Positions 6,624 through 15,116 of a DNA stretch of 30,140 bases are shown one piece after another (within the stretch, counting starts at the first letter, position 1; every line of letters begins with the position of its first letter). This DNA comes from JAFKKS01 sp039808325 (GTDB lineage Bacteria > Pseudomonadota > Alphaproteobacteria > Rhizobiales > Xanthobacteraceae). The notes under the pieces were generated by a model. It was not told the DNA's origin, did not search any database, and saw only the letters and a list, made by a program, of their open reading frames with translations. A program made the position numbers and the translations under genes. Where the stretch lies: NCBI GenBank assembly GCA_039808325.1, contig JBDHSU010000037.1, forward strand, positions 1 to 30,140, written 5' to 3'.

Positions 6624-8807
6624 TCACCGCCGGCCGAACAGCGTGTCCATCAGCCAGTCGTCGAGGCCGCGGCTCTGCTGCCGCGGTGCCGGGCGGCGCT
6701 GATCGTTGAGGGGCGCCGAGGGGTGCCCCGCAGGTACCGCGCCAGGCGGCGTCACGGCTCCCGTCGTTCCGAAGCCTCCCGCCATGGGCGCCGCGTAGCC
6801 CGGCAACGGAACCGGCGCCACGTTCTCGTGCGCGACCTTCATCACCTGATTCCAGATATCGACGGGCAGGCCGCCGCCGGTGCTCTTGTGCGTCGGCGAA
6901 TTGTCGTCGTTGCCGAGCCAGACCGCCGTGATCAGGTATCCGGTGTAGCCGACGAACCAGGCGTCGCGGAAATCCTGGCTGGTGCCGGTCTTGCCCGCGC
7001 CTTGCCAGCCGGGAGGGAGCTCGGCCTTCTTGGCCGTGCCGGAGGTCAGCGTCTCGTGCAGCATCGCGTTCATCATGCCGGCGTAGCGCGCATCGATCGC
7101 GCGTCCGAGGAACGGGCCGCGGCTTTGATAAAGCACGCGACCGTTGCTGGCGCGCACGCGGCTCACGACGTGCGGCGCGACTGCGAGTCCGCCGTTGGCG
7201 AACGGCACATAGGCGGAGGTGAGCTCGAGCACCGAGACGTCAGAGGTCCCGAGCGCGATCGACGCATTGGCGTCGAGCTTCGAGGCGATTCCGAGCCGGT
7301 GCGCGGCCTGCACGACCGCCTTCGGGCCGACTTCCATGGTGAGCCGCACCGACACCGTGTTCAGCGAATGCGCCAGCGCCTGCGTCAGCGTCACCGGACC
7401 GAGATATTTGCGCGAGTAGTTCTCCGGCCGCCAGCCCTTCACGTCGATCGGCCGGTCCTCGCGCACGCTCTCAGGCGTGAGGCCGCGCTCCAGCGCCGCG
7501 AGATAAACGAAGGGCTTGAACGCCGACCCCGGCTGGCGCTTGGCGGTAACGGCCCGGTTGAACTGGCTCTCGACATAATTGCGCCCGCCGACCATGGCGC
7601 GCACCGCACCGTCCGGCGTCATCGCGACCAGCGCGCCTTGCGAGACGCCGTACTTCGCGCCCTTGGCGGCAAGCTCGTCCGTCACCGCTTTTTCCGCCGC
7701 CACCTGCAGGTTTGGATCGATCGTGGTTTCGACGACCACGTCCTGCTCGATATGGCCGATGAGATCGTCAAGCGTATCCGCCGCCCAGTCGGCGACGTAG
7801 TTCGCGGAACTCGCGTTCGTCGCCTTCACCGCCTGCACAGGGTCAGCCGTGGCGCTGAGCGCCTGCGCTTGCGAGATGAACCCGGCGTCCGCCATCGCGG
7901 CGAGGACGAGCTCCGCCCGCTTCGTCGCACCCTCGAGGTTGCGCGTCGGCGCGAGCTTCGAGGGCGATTTCACCAAGCCCGCGAGCATTGCCGCTTCCGC
8001 CAGCGTCACGCGGCGCGCGGACTTCCCGAAGTAGCGTTGCGACGCGCCCTCGACGCCATAGGCGCCGGAGCCGAAATAGACGCGGTTGAGATAAAGCTCG
8101 AGGATCTGCTTCTTGCTGAACTTGTGTTCGAGCCAGAAGGCGAGCACCACCTCCTGCAATTTGCGAGAGAGGGTGCGCTCCTGCGTCAGGAACAGGTTCT
8201 TCGCCAGTTGCTGGGTCAGCGTCGAGCCGCCCTGCGATACGCCGCGATGCATCAGGTTGGCGACGGCGGCGCGCGCCGTGCCGATCACGTCGACGCCGAA
8301 GTGCTGATAGAAGCGGCGATCCTCGATCGCGACGAAAGCCTGCGGCAGATATTTCGGCAGCTCGGCAAGCGGCACCGCGGCGCCGCCCATCTCGCCGCGC
8401 GTCGCCAGCGTCGCGCCGTCGAGGCCGACGATGGTGATGCTCGGCGGCCGCTTCGGCACCTCGAGCGACTGGATCGGTGGAAGATGCGCCGCGACCCACC
8501 CGAGCACGACGCCGCCGGCGATCACGCCCCACAGGCAAAGGATCGCCGCCCAATAGACCAGCCGGCCGAAGAACGAACGCCCCGAACCACCGCCGCGCCC
8601 GCGCTTCGGCTTTTTCTTTTTTGCAGATTTGCTGCTGCGCCCTCGCGTCGGAGCGCGCCCGCCGTCATTCGCCGCGCGGCGCTCGCGCGCGACCGGAGGC
8701 CCGCCCACGCGTTCGGCCGCGTCGAGCCTCAATTCGCCGCCGACGATCGGCGTCGCGTCGAATACCGGCTCGCGGCGCGCGCTGCCTTTCTGCCGTCCCG
8801 AAGCCAT
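6624..8807 (-). CDS. Class A penicillin-binding protein (PBP1A family)
   Basis: A bifunctional peptidoglycan glycosyltransferase/transpeptidase, 727 aa, anchored in the inner membrane. The cytoplasmic N-terminus (about 1-80) is very rich in Arg/Lys, including a KSAKKKKPKRGRG stretch. One transmembrane helix follows at about 84-108. The GT51 domain has catalytic E152 in IEDRRFYQHFGVD, then GGSTLTQQLAKN. The transpeptidase has the SxxK serine at about 427 (GSAFKPF), SLN at about 480 and KTGTS at about 607. The C-terminus is proline/glycine-rich and ends in LDDWLMDTLFGRR. It is shorter than E. coli PBP1a and lacks the extra inserted domain seen there. An exact CtrA-type site lies about 60 bp upstream of the start, suggesting cell-cycle control. 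The start at 8807 follows GGGCAGGG. Confidence 0.93.
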   Translation of the reverse strand: MASGRQKGSARREPVFDATPIVGGELRLDAAERVGGPPVARERRAANDGGRAPTRGRSSKSAKKKKPKRGRGGGSGRSFFGRLVYWAAILCLWGVIAGGVVLGWVAAHLPPIQSLEVPKRPPSITIVGLDGATLATRGEMGGAAVPLAELPKYLPQAFVAIEDRRFYQHFGVDVIGTARAAVANLMHRGVSQGGSTLTQQLAKNLFLTQERTLSRKLQEVVLAFWLEHKFSKKQILELYLNRVYFGSGAYGVEGASQRYFGKSARRVTLAEAAMLAGLVKSPSKLAPTRNLEGATKRAELVLAAMADAGFISQAQALSATADPVQAVKATNASSANYVADWAADTLDDLIGHIEQDVVVETTIDPNLQVAAEKAVTDELAAKGAKYGVSQGALVAMTPDGAVRAMVGGRNYVESQFNRAVTAKRQPGSAFKPFVYLAALERGLTPESVREDRPIDVKGWRPENYSRKYLGPVTLTQALAHSLNTVSVRLTMEVGPKAVVQAAHRLGIASKLDANASIALGTSDVSVLELTSAYVPFANGGLAVAPHVVSRVRASNGRVLYQSRGPFLGRAIDARYAGMMNAMLHETLTSGTAKKAELPPGWQGAGKTGTSQDFRDAWFVGYTGYLITAVWLGNDDNSPTHKSTGGGLPVDIWNQVMKVAHENVAPVPLPGYAAPMAGGFGTTGAVTPPGAVPAGHPSAPLNDQRRPAPRQQSRGLDDWLMDTLFGRR

Positions 8808-8866
8808 GCATCGCCCTGCCCGTCTCCCCCGCGGAGAGGCACCGGGAGCACGCTAGTCGGCGCGAT

Positions 8867-8881
8867 TTAAGGTGGGGTTAA
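8867..8881. promoter_or_regulatory. Candidate CtrA-binding site upstream of the PBP1A gene
   Basis: TTAA (8867-8870), seven bases, TTAA (8878-8881): an exact CtrA full-site pattern 60-75 bp before the start codon on the minus strand, where it would overlap or flank a promoter. Binding is inferred from the pattern alone. Confidence 0.55.
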
Positions 8882-8952
8882 GTAAACGGTATCCGGCTCG
8901 GGCGGGGTATGGATTCCTTCGGTCCGCCAAAACGAGAAGAACGGTCACGGCC

Positions 8953-9048
8953 CTCATGCTGAAAAGCCGTTTCGCAAGTGCCTGGAAGGATGGCGTCTTG
9001 CCCGTGGCCATCCGTCGATACGCCGCCTTCGGCTCCTCAGGGTGAGGA
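8953..9048. repeat. Long imperfect palindrome (CTCAxxxTGA...TCAGGGTGAGG family)
   Basis: An imperfect inverted repeat that starts CTCATGCTGAAAAG, has GGATGGC and GGCCATCC in its centre, and ends GGCTCCTCAGGGTGAGG. It resembles the Hyphomicrobiales repeat whose arms read CTCATCCTGAGGAG; relatives in this window are at 16202-16305 and 29435-29485. It lies 14 bp past the glnD stop codon and may act in 3'-end formation for glnD. Confidence 0.65.
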
Positions 9049-9062
9049 TAGCGACCGCCGGA

Positions 9063-11852
9063 TTAAGCCGCCGTGGCGGGCTTCGCCCCTTCAGGCTGCA
9101 GCAGCGCGATGAGGGCGCGCTTGATCGCCGCCTGCCGCTGCGGCGCATCGATCTTCGCGCCCATGAGGTCGGTGACGTAGAACGCGTCGAGCGCCCGCTC
9201 GCCGAAGGTCGCGACCCGCGCCGAGGCGATATTGAGGTTGAGCTTCGAGAGCGTCGCCGTGAGCTGGTAGAGAAGCCCCGGCCGGTCGAGCGCCGTGACT
9301 TCGATCACCGTGTAGCGGTTGGACCACTGGTTGTGGATCATGACTTCCGGCGCCAGCGCGAAGGCGCGCAGCCGTCCCTTCACGCCGGCGCGCCGGGCGA
9401 CGACTTCCGGCAACCGCAGGTCGCCGCGCAGCGCCTTCTCGATCGCATCGGCGATACGCGCCGCGCGCCGCTCCTCGTCCTCGCGTTCGGCGAACTCCCG
9501 CGACACCGCGATGGTGTCGACGGCAAGCCCATCGGTCGTCGTGTAGATCTGCGCGTCGACGATATTGGCCCCCGCCGCCGCGCAGGCGCCGGCGATGATC
9601 GAAAGCAGCCGCGGATGATCGGGCGCCAGCACCGTGAGTTCGGTGACGCCGCGCTCGGCGTCGAATCCGAAACTGGTCGAAAGCGTCTTTCCCTCCGCCT
9701 GCGCCGCGCGCAGAAAGCGCGCCTGCGCGATCTTGTGCGCGAGGTCGACCTTGAGCCAGTAGGCCGGATAGTGCCGGGCGAGATACGCATCGATCTCGGC
9801 CACCGACCAATCGGTCATCGCAGCGCGGAATTCGTCCTGCGCCGTCGCGACGCGCTGCGCCCGATTGACCTCGGAGAAGCCACCGGTGAGCACCGGCTCC
9901 GTCTCGTAATAGAGCGTTCGCAGAAGCTGCGCCTTCCAGCCGTTCCACACGCCCGGTCCGACAGCGCGGATGTCCGCCGTGGTCAGGATCGTCAGCAGCT
10001 TCATGCGCTCCAGCGACTGTGCGACCGAGGCGAACATCTCGATCGTCTTGCGGTCGGACAGGTCGCGCGACTGCGCCACGCTCGACATCGCCAGATGGTG
10101 CTCGATCAGCCATGCCACGGTGTCGGTGTCGGCCGGCGAAAGACCGAAGCGCGGGCAGAGCCGCCGCGCGATACGCGCGCCGGCAATCGAGTGATCCTCG
10201 ATCCTCCCCTTGGCGATGTCGTGCAGGAACATCGCCACATAAAGCACCTTGCGGTTCGCCGGCTGGATCGACGTCATCAGCTCCGTCGCGAACGCGAGTT
10301 CCGTGCGCTCGCCCTTCTCGATGTCGGCGAGGATGCCGATGCAGCGCAGCAGATGCTCGTCCACCGTATAGTGATGATACATGTTGAACTGCATCATCGC
10401 GACAACGCGGCCGAAATCGGGGATGAAGCGGCCGAGCACGCCGACTTCGTTCATGCCGCGCAGCACGATCTCCGCATTGTCGGAGGTGAGGATCTCGACG
10501 AACAGGCGGTTCGCTTCCGCATTCTCGCGTAGCGCCTTGTCGATCAGCTTCAAGGAGCGGGTGACGGCGCGCATCGCATCGGGATGGAAGCCGAGATTGT
10601 GCCGCTGCGCCAATCGGAACATACGGATCAGGTTCACCGGATCGCCTGGGAAGACATTGGCGCCGGCGACGTTGATGCGGTTGTTGTCGACGAAGAAATC
10701 GTCCGTCTCGCTGAGCGCCTTACGCCGCCGCGGCTTGAATCGCGCCACCAGCCGGTTGAGCATCGCCGCCGGCTTCGCCTCACGATCCTCGAGCTCGGCG
10801 CAGAGGATGCGGGTGAGATCGCCGACATCCTTCGCGACCAGAAAGTAGTGCTTCATGAAGCGCTCGACGTCCTGCAGGCCGGGATGCTCGGTGTAGCCGA
10901 GGCGCACCGCGATCTCGCGCTGGATGTCGAAGGAAAGCCGCTCCTCAGCGCGCCCGGTGATGAAATGCAGATGGCAGCGCACCGACCAGAGGAAATCCTC
11001 GCAGCGCCGGAACAGTTGATACTCGCTGCGATCGAACACGCCGCGCGCGATCATCTCGTCCGGTTCGGTGACGCGGTAGACATATTTCGCGATCCAGAAC
11101 AGCGTATGCAGATCGCGCAAGCCGCCTTTGCCGTCCTTGACGTTCGGCTCCACGAGATAGCGCGAGGCGCCGGCGTTGCGATGGCGCTCCTCGCGTTCGG
11201 CGAGTTTCGCCGCGACGAATTCGGCGGCCGTGCCCTGCACCACCTCCTTGTCGAACCGCGACGTCATCTCGTCGAACAGCGCGCGGTCGCCGAACAGATA
11301 GCGCGATTCCAGGAGCGCGGTGCGGATCGTCATATCCGCCTTCGCTTGCCGCATGCACTCGTCGACCGAGCGCGTCGCGTGACCGACCTTCAGACCCATG
11401 TCCCAGAGGCAGTAGAGGATCGTCTCCGCGATCGATTCCCCCCAGGCCGTCTGCTTGTAGGGAAGCAGGAACAGGAGGTCGATGTCGGAGCCCGGTGCCA
11501 GCAGGCCACGGCCGTAGCCGCCGGTCGCGACCACCGTCATGCGCTCCGCCTCGGAGGGATTTTGCGAGGGATAAAGCCGCGTCCGCGCGAGATCGAACAA
11601 GGCGTGGATCAGCGTATCCATGGTGCGGCATAGCCGCTCGGCGCAACGCCGCCCATGCCGATCGGCCAGCAGCGCCACTTCCGCGCGCTCGCGTTCGAGC
11701 GTCAGCATCGACTTCAGATGCTGCGCGATCGCGGTGCGCAATTCCCGCTCGCCGGCCGGGTGCGCGCGAACGAGTTCGCTCAGTTCCCGCGAGACGACGG
11801 CAGGGTCGATCGCCTGGTGGCCCGGCGAGGCGGCTACGGATGTCTGCGGCAT
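9063..11852 (-). CDS. glnD: PII uridylyltransferase / uridylyl-removing enzyme
   Basis: The nitrogen sensor that adds UMP to PII proteins (GlnB/GlnK) when glutamine is low and removes it when glutamine is high. At 929 aa it has the usual length for alphaproteobacteria. The nucleotidyltransferase motif GGYGRG (111-116) with SDIDLLFLL (about 122-130) holds the metal-binding aspartates. The HD hydrolase motif FLHDIAKGR lies near 540. Two C-terminal ACT domains, the glutamine-sensing part, begin near 733 (VLAPDHPRLLSII) and 848 (ALDRPGLLYQL). All four domains are intact. The start at 11852 has only a weak ribosome site. The gene stands alone: it diverges from the ssu operon across a 410-bp gap, and no other nitrogen-regulation gene is present in the window. 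Confidence 0.97.
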   Translation of the reverse strand: MPQTSVAASPGHQAIDPAVVSRELSELVRAHPAGERELRTAIAQHLKSMLTLERERAEVALLADRHGRRCAERLCRTMDTLIHALFDLARTRLYPSQNPSEAERMTVVATGGYGRGLLAPGSDIDLLFLLPYKQTAWGESIAETILYCLWDMGLKVGHATRSVDECMRQAKADMTIRTALLESRYLFGDRALFDEMTSRFDKEVVQGTAAEFVAAKLAEREERHRNAGASRYLVEPNVKDGKGGLRDLHTLFWIAKYVYRVTEPDEMIARGVFDRSEYQLFRRCEDFLWSVRCHLHFITGRAEERLSFDIQREIAVRLGYTEHPGLQDVERFMKHYFLVAKDVGDLTRILCAELEDREAKPAAMLNRLVARFKPRRRKALSETDDFFVDNNRINVAGANVFPGDPVNLIRMFRLAQRHNLGFHPDAMRAVTRSLKLIDKALRENAEANRLFVEILTSDNAEIVLRGMNEVGVLGRFIPDFGRVVAMMQFNMYHHYTVDEHLLRCIGILADIEKGERTELAFATELMTSIQPANRKVLYVAMFLHDIAKGRIEDHSIAGARIARRLCPRFGLSPADTDTVAWLIEHHLAMSSVAQSRDLSDRKTIEMFASVAQSLERMKLLTILTTADIRAVGPGVWNGWKAQLLRTLYYETEPVLTGGFSEVNRAQRVATAQDEFRAAMTDWSVAEIDAYLARHYPAYWLKVDLAHKIAQARFLRAAQAEGKTLSTSFGFDAERGVTELTVLAPDHPRLLSIIAGACAAAGANIVDAQIYTTTDGLAVDTIAVSREFAEREDEERRAARIADAIEKALRGDLRLPEVVARRAGVKGRLRAFALAPEVMIHNQWSNRYTVIEVTALDRPGLLYQLTATLSKLNLNIASARVATFGERALDAFYVTDLMGAKIDAPQRQAAIKRALIALLQPEGAKPATAA

Positions 11853-12262
11853 TCCGTTTCTCTACCCAACCCATCGCATGCTGTCATGGGGGCGGCCGGA
11901 TGTCGCTATGCCGCGGCGGGAGGAGAAGATTATTCCCCCTGCTTGGCGTGAACTGAAAATCACTTCTTCGTTGGAAGCGTCCGATAAAAAGAACCATCGC
12001 TTGGTCTGGCCGGGCAGACGGCGGCGCCCTTCCGTCCGGAGCGGCAGGCTTGCCTCCTCCGACCCGATCGCTGTTGACCGAACGCGAAAGGCACCGTAAT
12101 CAAAGGTCCAGCGCCGATTTGAGCATGCAGCTTGCGGGCGCTTTACAAGTACGGCTAAAGCGCGGGGGCACCCCCGGCGCCAGCGCTGGGCGGGGCGGGC
12201 CCCGCCTCCATCAACCCTGCGGCGTCCGCTGAAACGGACGATTCGCATCACTGGAGGTTCCT
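11853..12262. other. Divergent intergenic region between glnD and ssuA
   Basis: No gene is supported in these 410 bp. The glnD-proximal half is moderately AT-rich (AAGATTATTCC, AAAATCACTTC, GATAAAAAGAACC). The ssuA-proximal half has a possible sigma70-like promoter (12074-12102) and a GC-rich stem around GGGCGGGGC / GCCCCGCC at 12186-12206. Nothing else is recognisable. Confidence 0.5.
12074..12102 (+). promoter_or_regulatory. Possible promoter of the ssu-type operon
   Basis: TTGACC (12074-12079), a 17-bp spacer, and TAATCA (12097-12102) resemble -35 and -10 boxes. They lie about 160 bp upstream of the ssuA start. Weak, pattern-only call. Confidence 0.3.
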
Positions 12263-13240
12263 ATGACCAAGTTTTCTCGCCGCGCGACGATCGCGAGCCT
12301 CGCCCTCGTCGGGCTTCTGCCCGCGACGGCCCTCTATGCGGCCGACACGCCGAAAACCATCAACGTCGACTGGGCGACCTACAATCCGGTGTCGATGCTG
12401 CTGAAGCAGAAGGGCTGGCTCGAGGACGAATTCAAGAAGGACGGCATCGGCATCCGCTGGGTGCAGACGCTCGGCTCGAACAAGGCGCTCGAATTCCTCA
12501 ACGCCGGTTCGATCGACTTCGGCTCGACGGCGGGTTCGGCCGCGCTGGTCAGCCGGATCAACGGCAATCCGATCAAGTCAATCTACGTCTACTCGCAGCC
12601 GGAATGGACGGCGCTGGTGACACGCAAGGACACGCCGATCCAGAAGATCGAGGACCTCAAGGGCAAGCGCGTCGCGGTGACGCGCGGCACCGACCCGCAC
12701 ATCTTCCTCGTGCGCGCCCTGCAAAGCGTCGGATTGAGCGAGAAGGACATCACCCCGGTGTTGCTGCAGCACCCGGACGGGAAGACCGCGCTGATCCGCG
12801 GCGACGTCGACGCCTGGGCCGGCCTCGACCCGATGATGGCGCAGGCCGAGGTGCAGGACGGCGCGCGGCTGTTCTATCGCAACAAGGCCGCCAACACCTG
12901 GGGCATCCTCAACGTGCGCGAAGCGTTCCTCAAGGATCATCCGGATCTCGTGAAGCGCGTCCTCGCGGTCTACGAGAAGGCGCGCAAGTATTCGCTCGCC
13001 AACTACGACGAAGAGAAGAAGGCATTTCAGGCGGCGACCAAGCTGTCGGACGAGATTTCCGACATTCAGCTCAAGCAGCGCACCGACCTCACCTTCAACA
13101 AGATCGGCCCCGAGCAGCACGACTCCATCCTGCAAGCCGGCATCGCTTTGCAGAAGGCCGGCGTGATCAAAGCCGACGTCGATGTGAAGAGGACGCTCGA
13201 CGATCTGATCGCCGGCGACTACGTGCCGGTGACGAACTGA
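12263..13240 (+). CDS. ssuA: Sulfonate-type ABC importer, periplasmic binding protein
   Basis: A 325-aa periplasmic ligand-binding protein of the SsuA/TauA/NrtA (NMT1-like) group. An export signal covers residues 1-26: basic MTKFSRRATI, a hydrophobic core, then likely cleavage after ALYA before ADTPK. The SRR pair gives it a slight Tat-like look. The mature protein opens with INVDWATYNPVSMLLKQKGWLEDEFKKDGI. It continues through the fold's usual features: SIDFGSTAGSAALVSRINGNPIKSIYVYSQ and a domain crossover near VTRGTDPHIFLVRAL. GGAGG lies 6 nt before the start. It is the first gene of ssuA-ssuC-ssuB. The family binds alkanesulfonates, taurine, nitrate or aromatic sulfonates; the ligand here is inferred from family likeness only, since no sulfonate monooxygenase gene is adjacent. 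Confidence 0.88.
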   Translation: MTKFSRRATIASLALVGLLPATALYAADTPKTINVDWATYNPVSMLLKQKGWLEDEFKKDGIGIRWVQTLGSNKALEFLNAGSIDFGSTAGSAALVSRINGNPIKSIYVYSQPEWTALVTRKDTPIQKIEDLKGKRVAVTRGTDPHIFLVRALQSVGLSEKDITPVLLQHPDGKTALIRGDVDAWAGLDPMMAQAEVQDGARLFYRNKAANTWGILNVREAFLKDHPDLVKRVLAVYEKARKYSLANYDEEKKAFQAATKLSDEISDIQLKQRTDLTFNKIGPEQHDSILQAGIALQKAGVIKADVDVKRTLDDLIAGDYVPVTN

Positions 13241-13270
13241 CGCCCGTCACGAACGACGATTGTTCCTTCG

Positions 13271-13301
13271 CGTCATGGCCGGGCTCGACCCGGTCATGAC
13301 G
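13271..13301. repeat. Short palindromic repeat between ssuA and ssuC
   Basis: CGTCATG...CATGACG with an inner CCGGG-CTCGA-CCCGG hairpin. It has the same core as one arm of the larger elements at 16841-16925 and 26564-26659. It ends 29 bp before ssuC, in the same operon, where it could reduce or shift expression between binding protein and permease. Confidence 0.75.
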
Positions 13302-13330
13302 ACCATCATTGCGGTGAGCACGTTTTTACA

Positions 13331-14173
13331 ATGTCTCTTGCGCAGGTGAGCGTGACGGCGGCGCCGGAAACGACCGAACGGAACAAGCCCTGGGCGGGGC
13401 TTGGGCGCGCGGCGCGGCTCGGGGTCGGCGTTCTGCTGCCGCTCGTCCTCGCCGCCGGCTGGGAGCTGGCCGTGCATCTCGGCTGGTCGAACGGCCGGCT
13501 GGTGCCGCCGCCCTCCGTTGTCTTCGCGACGGTCATGGAGCTGTGGCGCGCCGGCGAATTGCAGCGGCATATCGCGGTGACGACGGGCCGCGTCGCCGCG
13601 GGCTTCGCCATTGGCGTCATCGCCGGCACCATGGTCGGCGCGATCGCCGGCTATTCCGCCCTGATCCGGCGGCTGATCGATCCGACCATGCAGGCCCTGC
13701 GCTCGATCCCGTCGATCGCCTGGGTGCCGATCTTCATTCTCTGGTTCGGGATTTTCGAGGCCTCGAAGATCACGTTGATCGCGGTCGGCGTGTTCTTCCC
13801 GGTCTATCTCGGCGTGATGGGCGCGATCATGTCGGTCGACCGGAAACTGGTCGAGGTCGGACGCGCGTTTCGCCTGTCACCGGCGGCGATGATGCGGCGC
13901 ATTCTGCTTCCGGCGGTGCTGCCGCATTACGTGATCGCGATCCGCTCGGGCCTCGGCCTCGGCTGGATGTTCGTGGTCGCGGCGGAATTGCTCGGCGCAT
14001 CCGAAGGGCTTGGCTTCCTGCTGGTCGACGGCCAGCAGCTCGGCAAGCCGGCGCAGATCGTCGCCGCCATCGTCGCCTTCGCCATCATCGGCAAGATCAG
14101 CGACTGGATCGTGGTGATCGCCACGGCGCCGTTCCTGCGCTGGGAAGACCGCGCCCGCGGCGCGGAGGCCTGA
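13331..14173 (+). CDS. ssuC: Sulfonate-type ABC importer, permease
   Basis: A 280-aa inner-membrane permease of the BPD-transport family (SsuC/TauC type), with about six helices between residues 30 and 270. The EAA loop that contacts the ATPase is visible as EVGRAFRLSPAAMMRRILLPAVLPH near 175-200. PSIAWVPIFILWFGI near 130-145 is a strongly conserved SsuC-type segment. The assigned ATG is preceded by CGTTTTTACA and has no recognisable ribosome site, so translation may start inefficiently or elsewhere nearby. Its stop codon is separated from the ssuB start by one base, and the ssuB ribosome site (CGGAGG) lies inside its last codons, so the two are translationally coupled. Confidence 0.9.
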   Translation: MSLAQVSVTAAPETTERNKPWAGLGRAARLGVGVLLPLVLAAGWELAVHLGWSNGRLVPPPSVVFATVMELWRAGELQRHIAVTTGRVAAGFAIGVIAGTMVGAIAGYSALIRRLIDPTMQALRSIPSIAWVPIFILWFGIFEASKITLIAVGVFFPVYLGVMGAIMSVDRKLVEVGRAFRLSPAAMMRRILLPAVLPHYVIAIRSGLGLGWMFVVAAELLGASEGLGFLLVDGQQLGKPAQIVAAIVAFAIIGKISDWIVVIATAPFLRWEDRARGAEA

Positions 14174-14174
14174 G

Positions 14175-14966
14175 ATGCTGAGCATCGAGAACGGCGGCAA
14201 GGTCTATCCGAACGGGGTGCGTGCGCTCGACGGCATCAATATCGAGGTCGCCCCCGGCGAAGTGGTCGTCGTGGTCGGCGGCTCCGGTTGCGGCAAGTCG
14301 ACGCTCCTGCGCGCGATCTGCGGGCTCGACGCACCGACCCAAGGACGTGTGGTGCTCGACGGTGTCGAGATCACCAAGCCTCAGGAGAAGATCGGCATCA
14401 TCTTCCAGGAGCCGCGCCTGCTTCCGTGGCTCACGGTCGCCGGCAACGTCGCCTTCGGCATCGCCCACATGCCGCGCGCGGAGCGCGAGGCGCGCGTCGT
14501 GCGTGTGCTCGAGCGCGTCGGACTCGCCGACAAGGCGGGCGTGTGGCCGCGCGAGCTTTCCGGCGGGCAGGCGCAGCGCGTCGCCATAGCACGCGCCCTG
14601 GTGCCACGCCCCGAGGTCCTGCTGCTCGACGAGCCCTTCTCGGCGCTCGACGCCTTCACCCGCGCCGACCTTCAGGAGCACGTCCTGGCGCTATGGTCCG
14701 ACCTCAAACCGACGCTGATCATGGTGACGCATGACGTCGACGAGGCCGTGGTGCTCGCCGACCGCATCGTGGTGATGCGCCCGCGCCCCGGCCGCATCAT
14801 GACCGAGATCGACGCCGGCCTGCCGCGCCCCAGGGATCGCCAGTCGGCCGCCTTCGATTTCGTCAAGCGGCGCGTTCTCGCGGCCCTGGATCGCTCGCTG
14901 GAGCGCACCACCATCACCGACGACGGCCAGACCAAGACCGAAGCCGGCGCCGCGATGTGGTGGTGA
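14175..14966 (+). CDS. ssuB: Sulfonate-type ABC importer, ATP-binding protein
   Basis: A 263-aa cytoplasmic ATPase of the SsuB/TauB/NrtD group. Walker A GGSGCGKST is at 35-43, the Q-loop is in IIFQEPRLLPWL, the signature LSGGQAQRVAIARAL is near 129-143, Walker B is VLLLDEPFSALDAF and the H-loop is in VTHDVDEAV. The EPRLLPWLTV segment after the Q-loop is typical of sulfonate/taurine/nitrate ATPases. It is coupled to ssuC by a 1-nt gap. The stop codon overlaps the base of a large hairpin (14965-15000). Together with ssuA and ssuC it completes an importer. Confidence 0.92.
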   Translation: MLSIENGGKVYPNGVRALDGINIEVAPGEVVVVVGGSGCGKSTLLRAICGLDAPTQGRVVLDGVEITKPQEKIGIIFQEPRLLPWLTVAGNVAFGIAHMPRAEREARVVRVLERVGLADKAGVWPRELSGGQAQRVAIARALVPRPEVLLLDEPFSALDAFTRADLQEHVLALWSDLKPTLIMVTHDVDEAVVLADRIVVMRPRPGRIMTEIDAGLPRPRDRQSAAFDFVKRRVLAALDRSLERTTITDDGQTKTEAGAAMWW

Positions 14967-15000
14967 CCTTGCCTCTCCCGGCCACGGGGAGAGCAAGGTC
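14965..15000. repeat. Hairpin at the 3' end of ssuB
   Basis: GACCTTGCCTCTCCC and GGGGAGAGCAAGGTC form a long imperfect stem around GGCCAC, overlapping the ssuB TGA. There is no T tract, but the position fits mRNA 3'-end protection. It belongs to a CTCTCCC-type intergenic repeat family. Confidence 0.6.
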
Positions 15001-15065
15001 ACACGGCGATCCGGGCGAGGGGGCTTCTCGAAACGCTCTGACTCTGGGAGAGTGCCCCTTACCAA

Positions 15066-15091
15066 CCCTCTCCCCGCGCACGGGGTGAGGG
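15066..15091. repeat. CCCTCTCCCC-type palindromic repeat upstream of the alcohol dehydrogenase gene
   Basis: CCCTCTCCCC / GGGGTGAGGG with one mismatch around GCGCA. It is the second half of a composite repeat region that fills the 150-bp gap between ssuB and the dehydrogenase gene, leaving little room for a separate promoter. Confidence 0.6.
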
Positions 15092-15116
15092 AGAAAGAAA
15101 ACGAGGAATCCGGACC

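Noticed and set aside
6141..8870. Very long open frame (909 codons) on the plus strand across the PBP1A region
   Set aside because: It is antisense to a clear penicillin-binding protein; the translation is Arg/His/Ala-rich with no domain, typical of GC-rich shadow frames.
12186..12206. Terminator in the glnD-ssuA gap
   Set aside because: The GGGCGGGGC/GCCCCGCC stem has no T tract and lies upstream of both divergent genes, where no transcript should end.
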